Below are positions 1 through 6,678 of a stretch of 64,000 nucleotides of DNA, in pieces. Made by a program: the position numbers and the translations under genes. Location of the stretch: assembly GCF_004022705.2 (NCBI RefSeq), contig NZ_RZOY02000005.1, positions 62,001 to 126,000 of the forward strand. Direction: 5' to 3'. This stretch comes from Mesorhizobium sp. M2D.F.Ca.ET.226.01.1.1. GTDB taxonomy: Bacteria; Pseudomonadota; Alphaproteobacteria; Rhizobiales; Rhizobiaceae. The stretch's first letter is position 1; every line of letters starts with the position of its first letter. Under the pieces are notes generated by a model. That model was not told the DNA's origin, searched no databases, and was given only the letters and a program-made list of their open reading frames with translations.

Positions 1-30
1 ACGCTGGAACCGGCAAGCGTCTTTAGAGCT

Positions 31-80
31 TTACGCGATTCCGGACGGAAAACCGCTCACACTCTTCCTGGAATTGCTCC
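31..80. repeat. Short interspersed hairpin repeat, form 1, copy a
   Basis: About 50 bp built as an imperfect stem-loop: AATTCC-type and GGAAAA segments on the left answer TTTTCC and GGAATT on the right, around a loop reading roughly CCGCTCACAC. This copy has GATTCC in place of AATTCC. Near-identical copies lie at 34951, 47238, 49638 and 63957. It ends about 30 bp before the first gene, so it probably lies in that gene's 5' leader. Confidence 0.8.
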
Positions 81-110
81 AGACCGCACACAGACTTCCA
101 AGAGGGAACC

Positions 111-563
111 ATGCTCAAAGGAATCAATCCGCTGCTCAATGCCGATGTGCTCCACGCGCTGCGGGCAATGGGTCATGGCGACGACCTGATCATCGCCGAC
201 ACCAACTTCCCGTCTGATTCCGTGGCGCGGCAGACCGTGCTCGGCAAGCTGCTGCGCATCGATGCGCCGGCGGCGGACGTGGTGAAGGCGGTGCTGTCGC
301 TCTATCCGCTGGACACGTTCGTCAACGACGCGGCCGCGCGCATGGAGATCGTGGGCAAGCCGAACGAAATCCCCCCGGTGCAAAAGGAGGTCCAGAAGGA
401 GATCGACGCGGCCGAGGGCAAGCCCTGGCCGATGATCTCGATCGAGCGCTATGCCTTTTACGAGCGCTCGAAGAAGGCCTATTGCGTGATCCAGACAGGC
501 GAGCGCCGTTTCTACGGCTGCTTCGCCTTCCGCAAGGGTGTCGTGCCGCCGGATGCGGAGTAG
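111..563 (+). CDS. fucU: RbsD/FucU family sugar mutarotase (L-fucose mutarotase-like)
   Basis: This 150-residue protein belongs to the RbsD/FucU family, which interconverts anomers of free sugars (fucose or ribose) before phosphorylation. Family signatures are visible: GHGDD at residues 21-25, IADTNFP at 28-34, and a C-terminal YGCFAFRKG block that is more FucU-like than RbsD-like. The length fits FucU. The start is preceded by AGAGGGAACC, a good ribosome site. The stop is 4 bp before the ribokinase start, so the two genes are very probably co-transcribed and act on the same sugar. Which sugar it is cannot be told from sequence; the FucU assignment over RbsD is likely but not certain. Confidence 0.85.
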   Translation: MLKGINPLLNADVLHALRAMGHGDDLIIADTNFPSDSVARQTVLGKLLRIDAPAADVVKAVLSLYPLDTFVNDAAARMEIVGKPNEIPPVQKEVQKEIDAAEGKPWPMISIERYAFYERSKKAYCVIQTGERRFYGCFAFRKGVVPPDAE

Positions 564-567
564 GACC

Positions 568-1497
568 ATGGCCACCGGCAAGCCTGTCGTGATCCTGGGT
601 GTGTTCGTCGCCGACACCGCCTATCGCGCCGATCGCCAGCCGCGCATGGGCGAGACGATTCTCGGCAACTCCTTCAAGCTCGGCCCCGGCGGCAAGGGCT
701 CGAACCAGGCGGTCGCGGCCGGCAAGCTCGGCGCCGACATCACCTTCCTGACGAGGCTCGGCGTCGATGCCTTCGCCGACATGGCCAAGCAGACCTGGAA
801 GGCTGCCGGCGTGAAGAGCGCGGTCATCGACACGCCCGACAGCTATACGGGTGCTGCCTATATCTTCATCGAGGAAGGGACCGGCAACAACGCCATCATC
901 GTCAGCCCGGGTGCGGCGATGCTCATCTCGCCCGACGACATCGAGGCCCATGCCGGCCTGATCCGCTCCGCCGGCGTCTTCGTCACCCAGCTCGAGCAGC
1001 CGATCGACGCGGCATTGAAGGCGCTGCAAATCGCGCGCGGGGCAGGGGTGACGACCATCCTCAACCCGGCGCCCGCCGCAAGCCTGCCGGACCGCATCTA
1101 CACGCTCTGCGACTATGTCACGCCCAATGAGACGGAAGCCGAAGGGCTGACCGGCATCAAGGTGTCGTCGGTCGACGACGCCCGCCGCGCCGCCGACGCT
1201 CTGCTGGCCAAGGGCGTCGGAGCCGTCATCGTGACGCTTGGCGAGAAGGGCGCGTTGCTCCACACCAAGAGCCGTTCCGACCATGTCGGCGCGGTCAATG
1301 CAGGCCAGGTGGTCGAGACGACGGGTGCGGGCGATGCGTTCAATGGCGGCCTTGCCGCGGCTCTCGCAAAAGGCGTCGAGCCGCTGGAGGCCGTGCGCTT
1401 TGCCTGCGCGGTCGCGGGCATTTCGGTGACACGTCCCGGCACTGCGCCGTCAATGCCTACGCTTGGCGAGGTCGAGGCGCTTCTCGCCAAGGCCTGA
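568..1497 (+). CDS. rbsK: Ribokinase-like PfkB sugar kinase
   Basis: A 309-residue PfkB-family kinase that phosphorylates a pentose or related sugar with ATP in the cytoplasm. The N-terminal substrate motif GPGGKGSNQA (about residues 39-48) and the C-terminal GAGDAFNGG (about 253-261), which holds the catalytic Asp and anion hole, are intact and typical of RbsK. I chose ATG 568 because GGAG just upstream serves as its ribosome site and homologous sequence begins there; an in-frame upstream ATG would overlap fucU. It follows fucU by 4 bp, giving a mutarotase-kinase pair. No transporter lies next to the pair on this strand; the sugar ABC genes at 5.5-9.7 kb are on the other strand. Confidence 0.88.
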   Translation: MATGKPVVILGVFVADTAYRADRQPRMGETILGNSFKLGPGGKGSNQAVAAGKLGADITFLTRLGVDAFADMAKQTWKAAGVKSAVIDTPDSYTGAAYIFIEEGTGNNAIIVSPGAAMLISPDDIEAHAGLIRSAGVFVTQLEQPIDAALKALQIARGAGVTTILNPAPAASLPDRIYTLCDYVTPNETEAEGLTGIKVSSVDDARRAADALLAKGVGAVIVTLGEKGALLHTKSRSDHVGAVNAGQVVETTGAGDAFNGGLAAALAKGVEPLEAVRFACAVAGISVTRPGTAPSMPTLGEVEALLAKA

Positions 1498-1603
1498 CGC
1501 CTGGCACCGCTTTCGCGGCTTTGTTAGCGGCTCCTCAATCTGGAACGCAACGGAGGCGAGCGCGTTCATTGTCCTGTCGGCGAGGCCGATTTGGAACGAT
1601 AGG

Positions 1604-1702
1604 ATGAAAAAGCCTTACAAGAAGCCCAGGCTCACGAAGCGGCAGAAGCTCACCGAACGGACGGCCCAGATTGTCGCTTCCGGCGTCGTTCTGGGCGAAT
1701 GA
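1604..1702 (+). CDS. Tiny RiPP-like precursor peptide (lasso-type leader signature)
   Basis: A 32-residue ORF beginning MKKPYKKPRLTKR. The pattern Tyr5, Pro8, Leu10, Lys12, Leu16 and Thr20-Ala21 matches the leader signature of lasso-type RiPP precursors and of the orphan small 'putative RiPP precursor' genes common in rhizobia (remembered family knowledge). After Thr-Ala only about 11 residues remain, ending in Gly-Glu, with no Gly at core position 1 and no acidic residue at 7-9, so a classical lasso ring is not supported. GGAACGATAGG precedes the ATG. No cyclase or leader protease gene is nearby. It may be an orphan precursor, a regulator-like relic, or chance. Confidence 0.45.
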   Translation: MKKPYKKPRLTKRQKLTERTAQIVASGVVLGE

Positions 1703-1725
1703 TTCCCTGAATCAGTTGGATAGCG

Positions 1726-1929
1726 CTATAAAATCCTGCTGGTCAGCTCCAGCATCGTGGTTGCGCCTTGCTCGCTGCCCGGCATATGCACCACGCGCAG
1801 GACGCGAAGGTCCTTGCTCGATCCATCCACCGGAATCGACACGCTTTCACCGACCCGTGGCAATTCCTGGAAGGCAAGTTCGTCGACATCCCTGGCGTCA
1901 TCAATCGAAATGCGGCATCTCACAGCCAT
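1726..1929 (-). CDS. Small conserved-looking protein of unknown function
   Basis: A 67-residue cytoplasmic protein that I do not recognise. Support for a real gene is a good ribosome site (GGGAGA, about 5 nt before ATG), a mixed charged/hydrophobic composition with alternating strand-like segments (MAVRCRISIDD near the start, RVLRVVHMP in the middle, MLELTSRIL at the end), and no signal peptide or membrane segment. It converges on the tiny RiPP-like ORF, with 23 bp between their stops. The C-terminal half could form a small beta barrel, but no function can be assigned. Confidence 0.5.
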   Translation of the reverse strand: MAVRCRISIDDARDVDELAFQELPRVGESVSIPVDGSSKDLRVLRVVHMPGSEQGATTMLELTSRIL

Positions 1930-2114
1930 CTTGATCTCCCGTCATTTTTGCCCGTGGGCTGAACGAGACAAGATTGGAATGGTTCCCGGACAAAGGCGCC
2001 GCAACGCGCCGGCTTTGCCGGTGATCCGCGCGGTTGGGAGAAGAAGCGCGGCATCTGGCACGCGGTGCTCAAGGCAATACTGCCGGAATGTGCATCCGTC
2101 TTTGCCTCTAAGGG

Positions 2115-2159
2115 GGCCCGACAGTCGCCGTTTGGGTGTGCGGCTGTGACTGTCGGGCC
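2115..2159. repeat. Perfect 12-bp inverted repeat
   Basis: GGCCCGACAGTC at 2115-2126 is repeated exactly inverted at 2148-2159, with a 21-nt spacer. No T-run follows on either side, so it is not a typical terminator. It could be a protein-binding site or a relic of a small mobile element. Confidence 0.7.
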
Positions 2160-2368
2160 TAGCCGGCCGTTGTGAGCCAGCCAGCTAATCACCACTTATA
2201 TCAGCTATTGCTAAAATTATATCATGCAAACGGCTGAAAAACTCTTTCGGTTACCAAAATAGCCAGGGTAACAGCCCATCATGGCGCCGATTGCAGCGAT
2301 GTAGACGGGAACAATCATCGTTGAGGCGATAGACAGCGAAGGGCGACCGGCAGTCGAGTCTCCGATGC

Positions 2369-2453
2369 GCTGACGCGCCGCGCTCAGTGCAACAGCCAGA
2401 AACCCGCGTCAAAGCAAGCTCCGCAAGTCGAATTTTTCCGGTGATCCCGTAAG
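2369..2453. repeat. 85-bp direct repeat, left copy
   Basis: Aligns with 3555-3641 at over 90% identity by eye, with small indels; the central part around AAACCCGCGTCAAAGCAAGC is identical. The pair brackets the porin gene and the hydrolase fragment. Identity stops at CCCGTAAG in both copies. Confidence 0.85.
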
Positions 2454-2605
2454 ATGTCGGTGCCGACGCCCAAGTGTATACATATCCTGGTCGCGGTCAT
2501 TTCTTCACCGACGGAGAGCTTCCGGATTTCGATCCGGCCGGCACCGACCCCAGCGGCTGGGGCGACGAGGCAGCCGGCCGGTCGATCGTGGTGACAGAGG
2601 ATTGA
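2453..2605 (+). pseudogene. C-terminal remnant of a dienelactone hydrolase-like protein
   Basis: One reading frame of 50 codons with no start codon encodes a peptide containing YPGRGHFFTD and LPDFDPAGTD. This is the region around the catalytic His of dienelactone hydrolase (alpha/beta hydrolase) family proteins. The frame is closed upstream by a TAA inside the end of the direct repeat, and the expected final helix is replaced by unrelated residues before TGA. It is therefore a truncated 3' fragment, cut precisely where the repeat ends. The family assignment rests on this short motif alone. Confidence 0.55.
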
Positions 2606-2755
2606 CGGTGCCGCTTCTGTTTCAGGAACACGAACGTCTGCCGGCCCTGGCAACGTCAGCGGGACGCACCCCAGCTGCCGCCTCGTAGTTCGGCCGGCGC
2701 TGCTTTTTCAAGCGTCGCCGGCCATGTGGTCCGTCAGGCCCGCCGCAGGCAGCTG

Positions 2756-3436
2756 TCAGAATTTATAGGCGATGCCGATCCTGACCTCATTGGTCTTGAC
2801 GTGTTCGTGCTCAACAAACGCAGAGTCTGTAGTGGTGGTGGCGGTCGTCACCTTGCCGAAATCGGTGTATCGATAGTCGACTTGAGCAAACCAGTTTTTG
2901 TTGATGGCGTACGCGACACCAGCACCGAGGGTCCAGCCAGCCTTAACTTGAGACTTTGAGTCCGTAGCGGGGCCATCTTCGAATTTGGTGTGAATATCCC
3001 CGAGGGCCAAGCCGCCGGTCACGTATGGCATCCAATTGTCTATGGCGTAGCCCAAGCGGCCGCGCAGAGAGCCTTGAGCGTCGACATGGGTGTTGTCGTC
3101 CGTTCCGAACGGCCAGTTGGGGTTGTGGCCCACGATCCCGGAGGCCTCAATGTCGCCTTCGACGCCGCCAACGATGTTGCCCCACTGCATGTTATAGCCG
3201 GCAAATAGGCCGCCGGTCACGCCGCGAACCTTGAAGCTATCGGAATAGTCCGTTCCGCCGCCGGTTAGCAGTTCATCATGGATGTGGTCGCGTCCCCAGG
3301 CATAGCCGATCTGTCCGCCAATATACCCACCGCTCCAGTCATAGGTTGAGGCGACCGGGAGTTCGTTCACGACATCCGCCGCCATGGCGGAGGTAAGAGT
3401 GGCGCCCAGCATCGCCGCTGCCAGAATGTATCTCAT
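2756..3436 (-). CDS. Outer-membrane beta-barrel protein (Omp25/31-like porin family)
   Basis: A 226-residue secreted protein with a clear signal peptide (about residues 1-19, ending AMA before ADVV), followed by alternating amphipathic strands rich in Gly, Tyr and Trp (WSGGYIGGQIGYAWG, GGLFAGYNMQWG, VDYRYTDFG) and a C-terminal Phe. These features define small 8-stranded outer-membrane barrels of the Omp25/Omp31 type in Brucella and rhizobia. It likely sits in the outer membrane as a structural or surface protein; its exact role is unknown. The gene stands alone between two copies of an 85-bp direct repeat, so it may have arrived or been moved as a unit. Confidence 0.85.
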   Translation of the reverse strand: MRYILAAAMLGATLTSAMAADVVNELPVASTYDWSGGYIGGQIGYAWGRDHIHDELLTGGGTDYSDSFKVRGVTGGLFAGYNMQWGNIVGGVEGDIEASGIVGHNPNWPFGTDDNTHVDAQGSLRGRLGYAIDNWMPYVTGGLALGDIHTKFEDGPATDSKSQVKAGWTLGAGVAYAINKNWFAQVDYRYTDFGKVTTATTTTDSAFVEHEHVKTNEVRIGIAYKF

Positions 3437-3554
3437 TGCGAGTCCCCGCTATCCAAATTGGCCAGAAGATAGCAGAAGAGTTGCCAAAGGGGTTCTCGTC
3501 GAAACGCTAGGTTGCATGTTTTCCTGCGAAGTTGCACTTCGGCAACACATCGCT

Positions 3555-3641
3555 CGACTGGCGCGCGGCGCTCAGCGCAAGAGCCGGAAACCCGCGTCAA
3601 AGCAAGCTCCGCAAGTCGAATTTTCCGGTTGATCCCGTAAG
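3555..3641. repeat. 85-bp direct repeat, right copy, abutting tRNA-Asp
   Basis: Second copy of the repeat at 2369-2453. It ends 4 bp from the 3' CCA end of tRNA-Asp, where genomic islands commonly leave duplicated ends. It contains an inner inverted pair, CCGGAAA and TTTTCCGG, which could form the tRNA's downstream hairpin. Confidence 0.85.
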
Positions 3642-3645
3642 GGAA

Positions 3646-3722
3646 TGGCGCGAGTGACGGGGCTCGAACCCGCGACCTCCGGCGTGACAGGCCGGCACTC
3701 TAACCGACTGAGCTACACCCGC
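3646..3722 (-). tRNA. tRNA-Asp (anticodon GTC)
   Basis: On the minus strand a complete cloverleaf can be folded. The acceptor GCGGGTG pairs with CACTCGC, the D-arm follows TAGCTCAG, the anticodon loop is CTGTCAC flanked by GCCGG stems, and the T-loop is TTCGAGC. CCA is encoded. Length is 77 nt including CCA. Confidence 0.95.
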
Positions 3723-3939
3723 GCACTGACGAGCACTGTCAGGCGTGTTCGTCGTTGGGGCGCTGGATAAGGGGTTCGTTTGCGGGTGTCAAGCGCGGCA
3801 TCGAAGCATAACAGCAATCAGGAGAAGGTTTTTTGACAGCGGCGCCCAGGCTGGGGAAAACCGCACCGTCAGGGGCGCGCCGTCCGTTCATTTGGCCTTG
3901 CGAATGCGGCCCTAACTGCTTAAAGGTCCGCGCTCAAGC

Positions 3940-4015
<76 letters not shown>

Positions 4016-4090
4016 GCCTGCCGAACAAAGCTGAAACGGAACGCGGCAGCGGCCCTTGCCAGGGCCGCCACCTTATCGAGAGGCGGGCTA

Positions 4091-4648
4091 CTACTGCCTG
4101 ACGTAGCAGCGTTTTTGGGCGCCCGGAGCGGGATCGTCGCCAAAGGAGTCGTTGCTGCAGTCGACGCCGTTCCTGAAGACGTCCTGCGTGTACCGGCCGC
4201 GTGCGCCGTATCTGACCACCGCACGGCCGCTGAAATCGCAGAAGTCGCCCTCCCTGGCGCAGGCGACCCATTCGCCGCGGTCCGGGCGTGAGCCGTAATC
4301 GTTGTCGCCGTAATTGTCGTCGCCGTAGTCGTTGTCGCCGCCATAACCGCCGCGACCGCGCGCAACGTAATAGCAGGCCTTTTCTCGGCCGGGGGCAGGG
4401 TCACCGAAAACGCGATTTGAGCAAGGCACGGCCCGACGGTCGAAAAACCGGGAGGTCACTCGACCGCGGGCGCCAAAGACCACTTGCGTGGGGTAGGGCA
4501 AGCGGCAGATGCCGCCCTCACTCGCGCATCGCCGCAGCTGTTGAGCCGAGGCGGTGGCGGGGAAAAGGGCTGTGGCGGCCGCAGCCAGGCCAATGAGGCA
4601 AATGACTGCAAACGCCATTCGGATCAAGGCAGTTGGGGTTCTCGACAC
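4091..4648 (-). CDS. Secreted protein with two cysteine-containing repeat domains
   Basis: A 185-residue exported protein of unknown function. After a hydrophobic N-terminal segment ending ATASAQ come two related ~50-residue units. Each has the pattern CA-x-EG-x2-C, then YGARGRYT or FGARGRVT, then PC/DCSN-x3-FGD-x-PAPG and a closing K-x-C-Y. They are joined by a Gly/Asp/Tyr linker with DNDYG repeats. Four cysteines per unit suggest two disulfides in the periplasm. I chose the GTG start because GGAGG lies 8 nt upstream; an ATG 15 nt earlier overlaps that site. The domain resembles small lectin-like modules, but I cannot name a family. It stands alone, with no operon partner. Confidence 0.7.
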   Translation of the reverse strand: MSRTPTALIRMAFAVICLIGLAAAATALFPATASAQQLRRCASEGGICRLPYPTQVVFGARGRVTSRFFDRRAVPCSNRVFGDPAPGREKACYYVARGRGGYGGDNDYGDDNYGDNDYGSRPDRGEWVACAREGDFCDFSGRAVVRYGARGRYTQDVFRNGVDCSNDSFGDDPAPGAQKRCYVRQ

Positions 4649-4789
4649 GATTTTGTCCTCCATGCGATTTCAAGCAAACCGCATCCTACCGCAGCCCGGT
4701 TGAATAGGCGATGAACGAGCCGGTCGTTGCAAGAGCGGCCGTCGCCAACCTCGTCGCGAGGGAAAGGGCGTCGCCGAAGAGGTAACGAA

Positions 4790-5560
4790 TCAAGGCGGCG
4801 TCAGGCGGAAATCCTGGCCTTCCGGCAGGAGTTGGCCGCCATCGACGACAATCGTCGTGCCGGTGATGTAGCCGGCGTCGTCAGAGGCCAGGAACAGGAA
4901 GGCGTTGGCGACGTCGCGCGGCGTGCCGAGCCGCCCGAGCGGCACGGCATCCTCCATGCTCTTGATGAAGGCGGCGTCGCGATGCAGCTTCATGCCTTCG
5001 GTCAGGATGTTGCCGGGCTCGACGCCGTTGACGGTGATGCCATAGCCGGAAAACTCCAGCGCCGCGGCGCGGATGAAGCCGTTGATGCCGGCTTTGCTGG
5101 CGGAGTAGTGGCCGTGGCCGGGGCTGCTCACCTGCGGGCCGGTGATCGAGGATGTGAAGAGCATGCGGCCGCTCTGCTGTGCCTTCATTGGCGGCAGCGC
5201 GGCACGCGCGGTGTTGAAGCTGCCGCGCAGGTTGACCGCCATGACGCGGTCCCAGTCCTCTGGGCTGGTGTTCTCGATCAACTGCCAAGGATAGATGCCG
5301 GCGTTCTGGACGATGATGTCGAGGCGGCCGTGCCGCTCCAGCGCCAATGCCACGACGGCTTCAGCATCAGCCATTTTCGAAATGTCAGTGTGAATGAAGG
5401 CGGCGCCAAGCTCGTCGGCGCTCGCCTTGCCTGCCTCGGCTTCGCTGTCGGCAAGCACCAGCCTTGCGCCTTCCTCGGCAAAGCGCTCAGCAATGCCCTT
5501 GCCGATACCGCGCGCGGCGCCGACGATCGCCGCCACCTTGCCTTCAATGCGTCCGGTCAT
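4790..5560 (-). CDS. Short-chain dehydrogenase/reductase (SDR), sugar or polyol type
   Basis: A 256-residue classical SDR that oxidises an alcohol or reduces a ketone with NAD(P). It has the nucleotide-binding glycine motif VGAARGIG (residues 13-20), NAG at 86-88 (QNAG instead of the usual NNAG), and the catalytic set Ser137/138, Tyr152 and Lys156 (YSASK). The C-terminal SDDAGYITG-x-T-x-VDGG is typical. It is the last gene after the sugar ABC importer, separated from the permease by 12 bp, so it most likely oxidises the imported polyol or sugar. Asp38 near the end of strand 2 hints at NAD over NADP. The substrate is unknown. Confidence 0.85.
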   Translation of the reverse strand: MTGRIEGKVAAIVGAARGIGKGIAERFAEEGARLVLADSEAEAGKASADELGAAFIHTDISKMADAEAVVALALERHGRLDIIVQNAGIYPWQLIENTSPEDWDRVMAVNLRGSFNTARAALPPMKAQQSGRMLFTSSITGPQVSSPGHGHYSASKAGINGFIRAAALEFSGYGITVNGVEPGNILTEGMKLHRDAAFIKSMEDAVPLGRLGTPRDVANAFLFLASDDAGYITGTTIVVDGGQLLPEGQDFRLTPP

Positions 5561-5572
5561 GCGAGCCGCCTT

Positions 5573-6568
5573 TCATGCCAGTTTTTGGCGAATGGTTTGC
5601 TTGAAAGCGTCGAGCAGCACGGCCGCCAGCACCAAGAGGCCGTGGATGACCTGGGTGAAATTGGCCGGCAGGCCCATGAGATTGATGGCGGTGTTGATGG
5701 CCGACAGAAGCAGCACGCCGGCATAGACCCCAGGCAGCGTGCCGACGCCGCCCTTCAGGCTGACGCCGCCGATGACGACGGCGGCAAACGCGTTGAAGAG
5801 GAGGCCGACGCCCAGATTGGCGGTGGCGCCGGATGTGCGGATGGCAAGCAGCCATCCGGCAAGCCCGGCGATGGCGCCGGCGAGCACGAAGGCGATGATC
5901 AGGTTGCGGTTGACGCGGATGCCGGCGCGGAAGGTCGCGGTCTCGTTGCCGCCGATCATCACCAGATGCCGGCCGAACGGCGTCTTGGCCAGAATCAGCG
6001 AGAAGGCCCCGAAGCAGCCGATGGCGATCCATGCGGTGAGCGGCAGACCGGTGAGTCGCTGGATGCCGAACCAGCGGATGGCCGGCGCCAGGTCCTGCGC
6101 CGAGCGTCCGCCGGAAACGACGAGCACCAGGCCGCGCACCCAGATGTAGGAGGCGAGCGTGATGATGAAGGCGCTCATCTTCAATCTGACGATGAGGAAG
6201 CCGTTGATGACGCCGATGACGGCGCCAACGGCAAGCGCGATGGCGAGCGACACCGGCACCATCAGCCAGTCGGGATGCAATTGCAGGCCAAGGCCGATGC
6301 CGGACGAGCAGAACATGATGCCGACCGCCATGGCGCTGAGCGCGGCGACCGATTCGACCGACAGGTCCATGTGGCCGGCGATGATGACCAGCGCCAGGCC
6401 GATCGACATGACGCCCAGCACGCTGGACGCCTCGATGATGTTGGCGAAGATGCCGAGCTGGGCGAAATTGGGAATGAAGATCGAAAACACCGCCAGCACG
6501 AAGACCAGCATGAACCAGACGAGATTGTCGAGCACGAGCTCGAGACTATGGCGGGTGCGTGGGCTCAT
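5573..6568 (-). CDS. Sugar ABC transporter permease (RbsC/FrcC-like)
   Basis: A 331-residue inner-membrane permease of the ribose/xylose/fructose importer class (BPD_transp_2 fold). Roughly eight to ten hydrophobic segments alternate with short loops. The sequences VMSIGLALVIIAGHMDLSVE near the N-terminus and GRHLVMIGGNETATFRAGI in the cytoplasmic loop are family landmarks; the latter contacts the ATPase. It lies between the binding-protein gene and the SDR gene in one minus-strand operon. The 110-bp gap to the binding-protein gene holds a strong hairpin, as is usual where the binding protein is made in excess. Substrate specificity cannot be read from the permease. Confidence 0.9.
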   Translation of the reverse strand: MSPRTRHSLELVLDNLVWFMLVFVLAVFSIFIPNFAQLGIFANIIEASSVLGVMSIGLALVIIAGHMDLSVESVAALSAMAVGIMFCSSGIGLGLQLHPDWLMVPVSLAIALAVGAVIGVINGFLIVRLKMSAFIITLASYIWVRGLVLVVSGGRSAQDLAPAIRWFGIQRLTGLPLTAWIAIGCFGAFSLILAKTPFGRHLVMIGGNETATFRAGIRVNRNLIIAFVLAGAIAGLAGWLLAIRTSGATANLGVGLLFNAFAAVVIGGVSLKGGVGTLPGVYAGVLLLSAINTAINLMGLPANFTQVIHGLLVLAAVLLDAFKQTIRQKLA

Positions 6569-6640
6569 CGGATGATCCGGTTGGGGCCGATCAGATTGGC
6601 ATTAGGACAGGATTCGCGGGCACTGCGGACGCGCCGGGAG

Positions 6641-6665
6641 GCTCCGGGCCGCGATGGCCCGGAGC
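6641..6665 (-). promoter_or_regulatory. Intercistronic hairpin after the binding-protein gene
   Basis: GCTCCGGGCC (6641-6650) pairs perfectly with GGCCCGGAGC (6656-6665) over a 5-nt loop. On the transcribed minus strand it starts 14 nt after the binding-protein stop and has no T-run. It probably protects upstream mRNA from 3' decay or partly terminates transcription. Confidence 0.65.
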
Positions 6666-6678
6666 TCCGTCGGAAAGC

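Larger units (their letters stand above)
1930..2755. other. Gene-poor, degenerate stretch
   Basis: No intact gene is supported here. The stretch holds a perfect 12-bp inverted repeat (2115-2159), an AT-richer patch near 2190-2260, one copy of an 85-bp direct repeat (2369-2453) and a hydrolase fragment (2453-2605). On the minus strand, about 2217-2368 reads as a short hydrophobic peptide without a start (ending GYFGNRKSFSAVCMI), which could be the tail of a lost membrane protein. On the plus strand, about 2012-2115 reads open but matches nothing I recognise. Confidence 0.5.

Noticed and set aside
1604..1929. Idea of a complete lasso-peptide cluster here
   Set aside because: Neither the 67-residue neighbour nor any nearby gene resembles the leader protease, cyclase or RRE protein needed; only the leader-like peptide is supported.
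2012..2115. Short open plus-strand frame in the gene-poor stretch that looks faintly protein-like
   Set aside because: No start, no recognisable motif and too short; kept only as a note in the stretch description.
2384..2653. Minus-strand frame of 89 codons overlapping the hydrolase fragment
   Set aside because: It crosses the direct repeat and is antisense to the YPGRGHFF-containing frame; no ribosome site.
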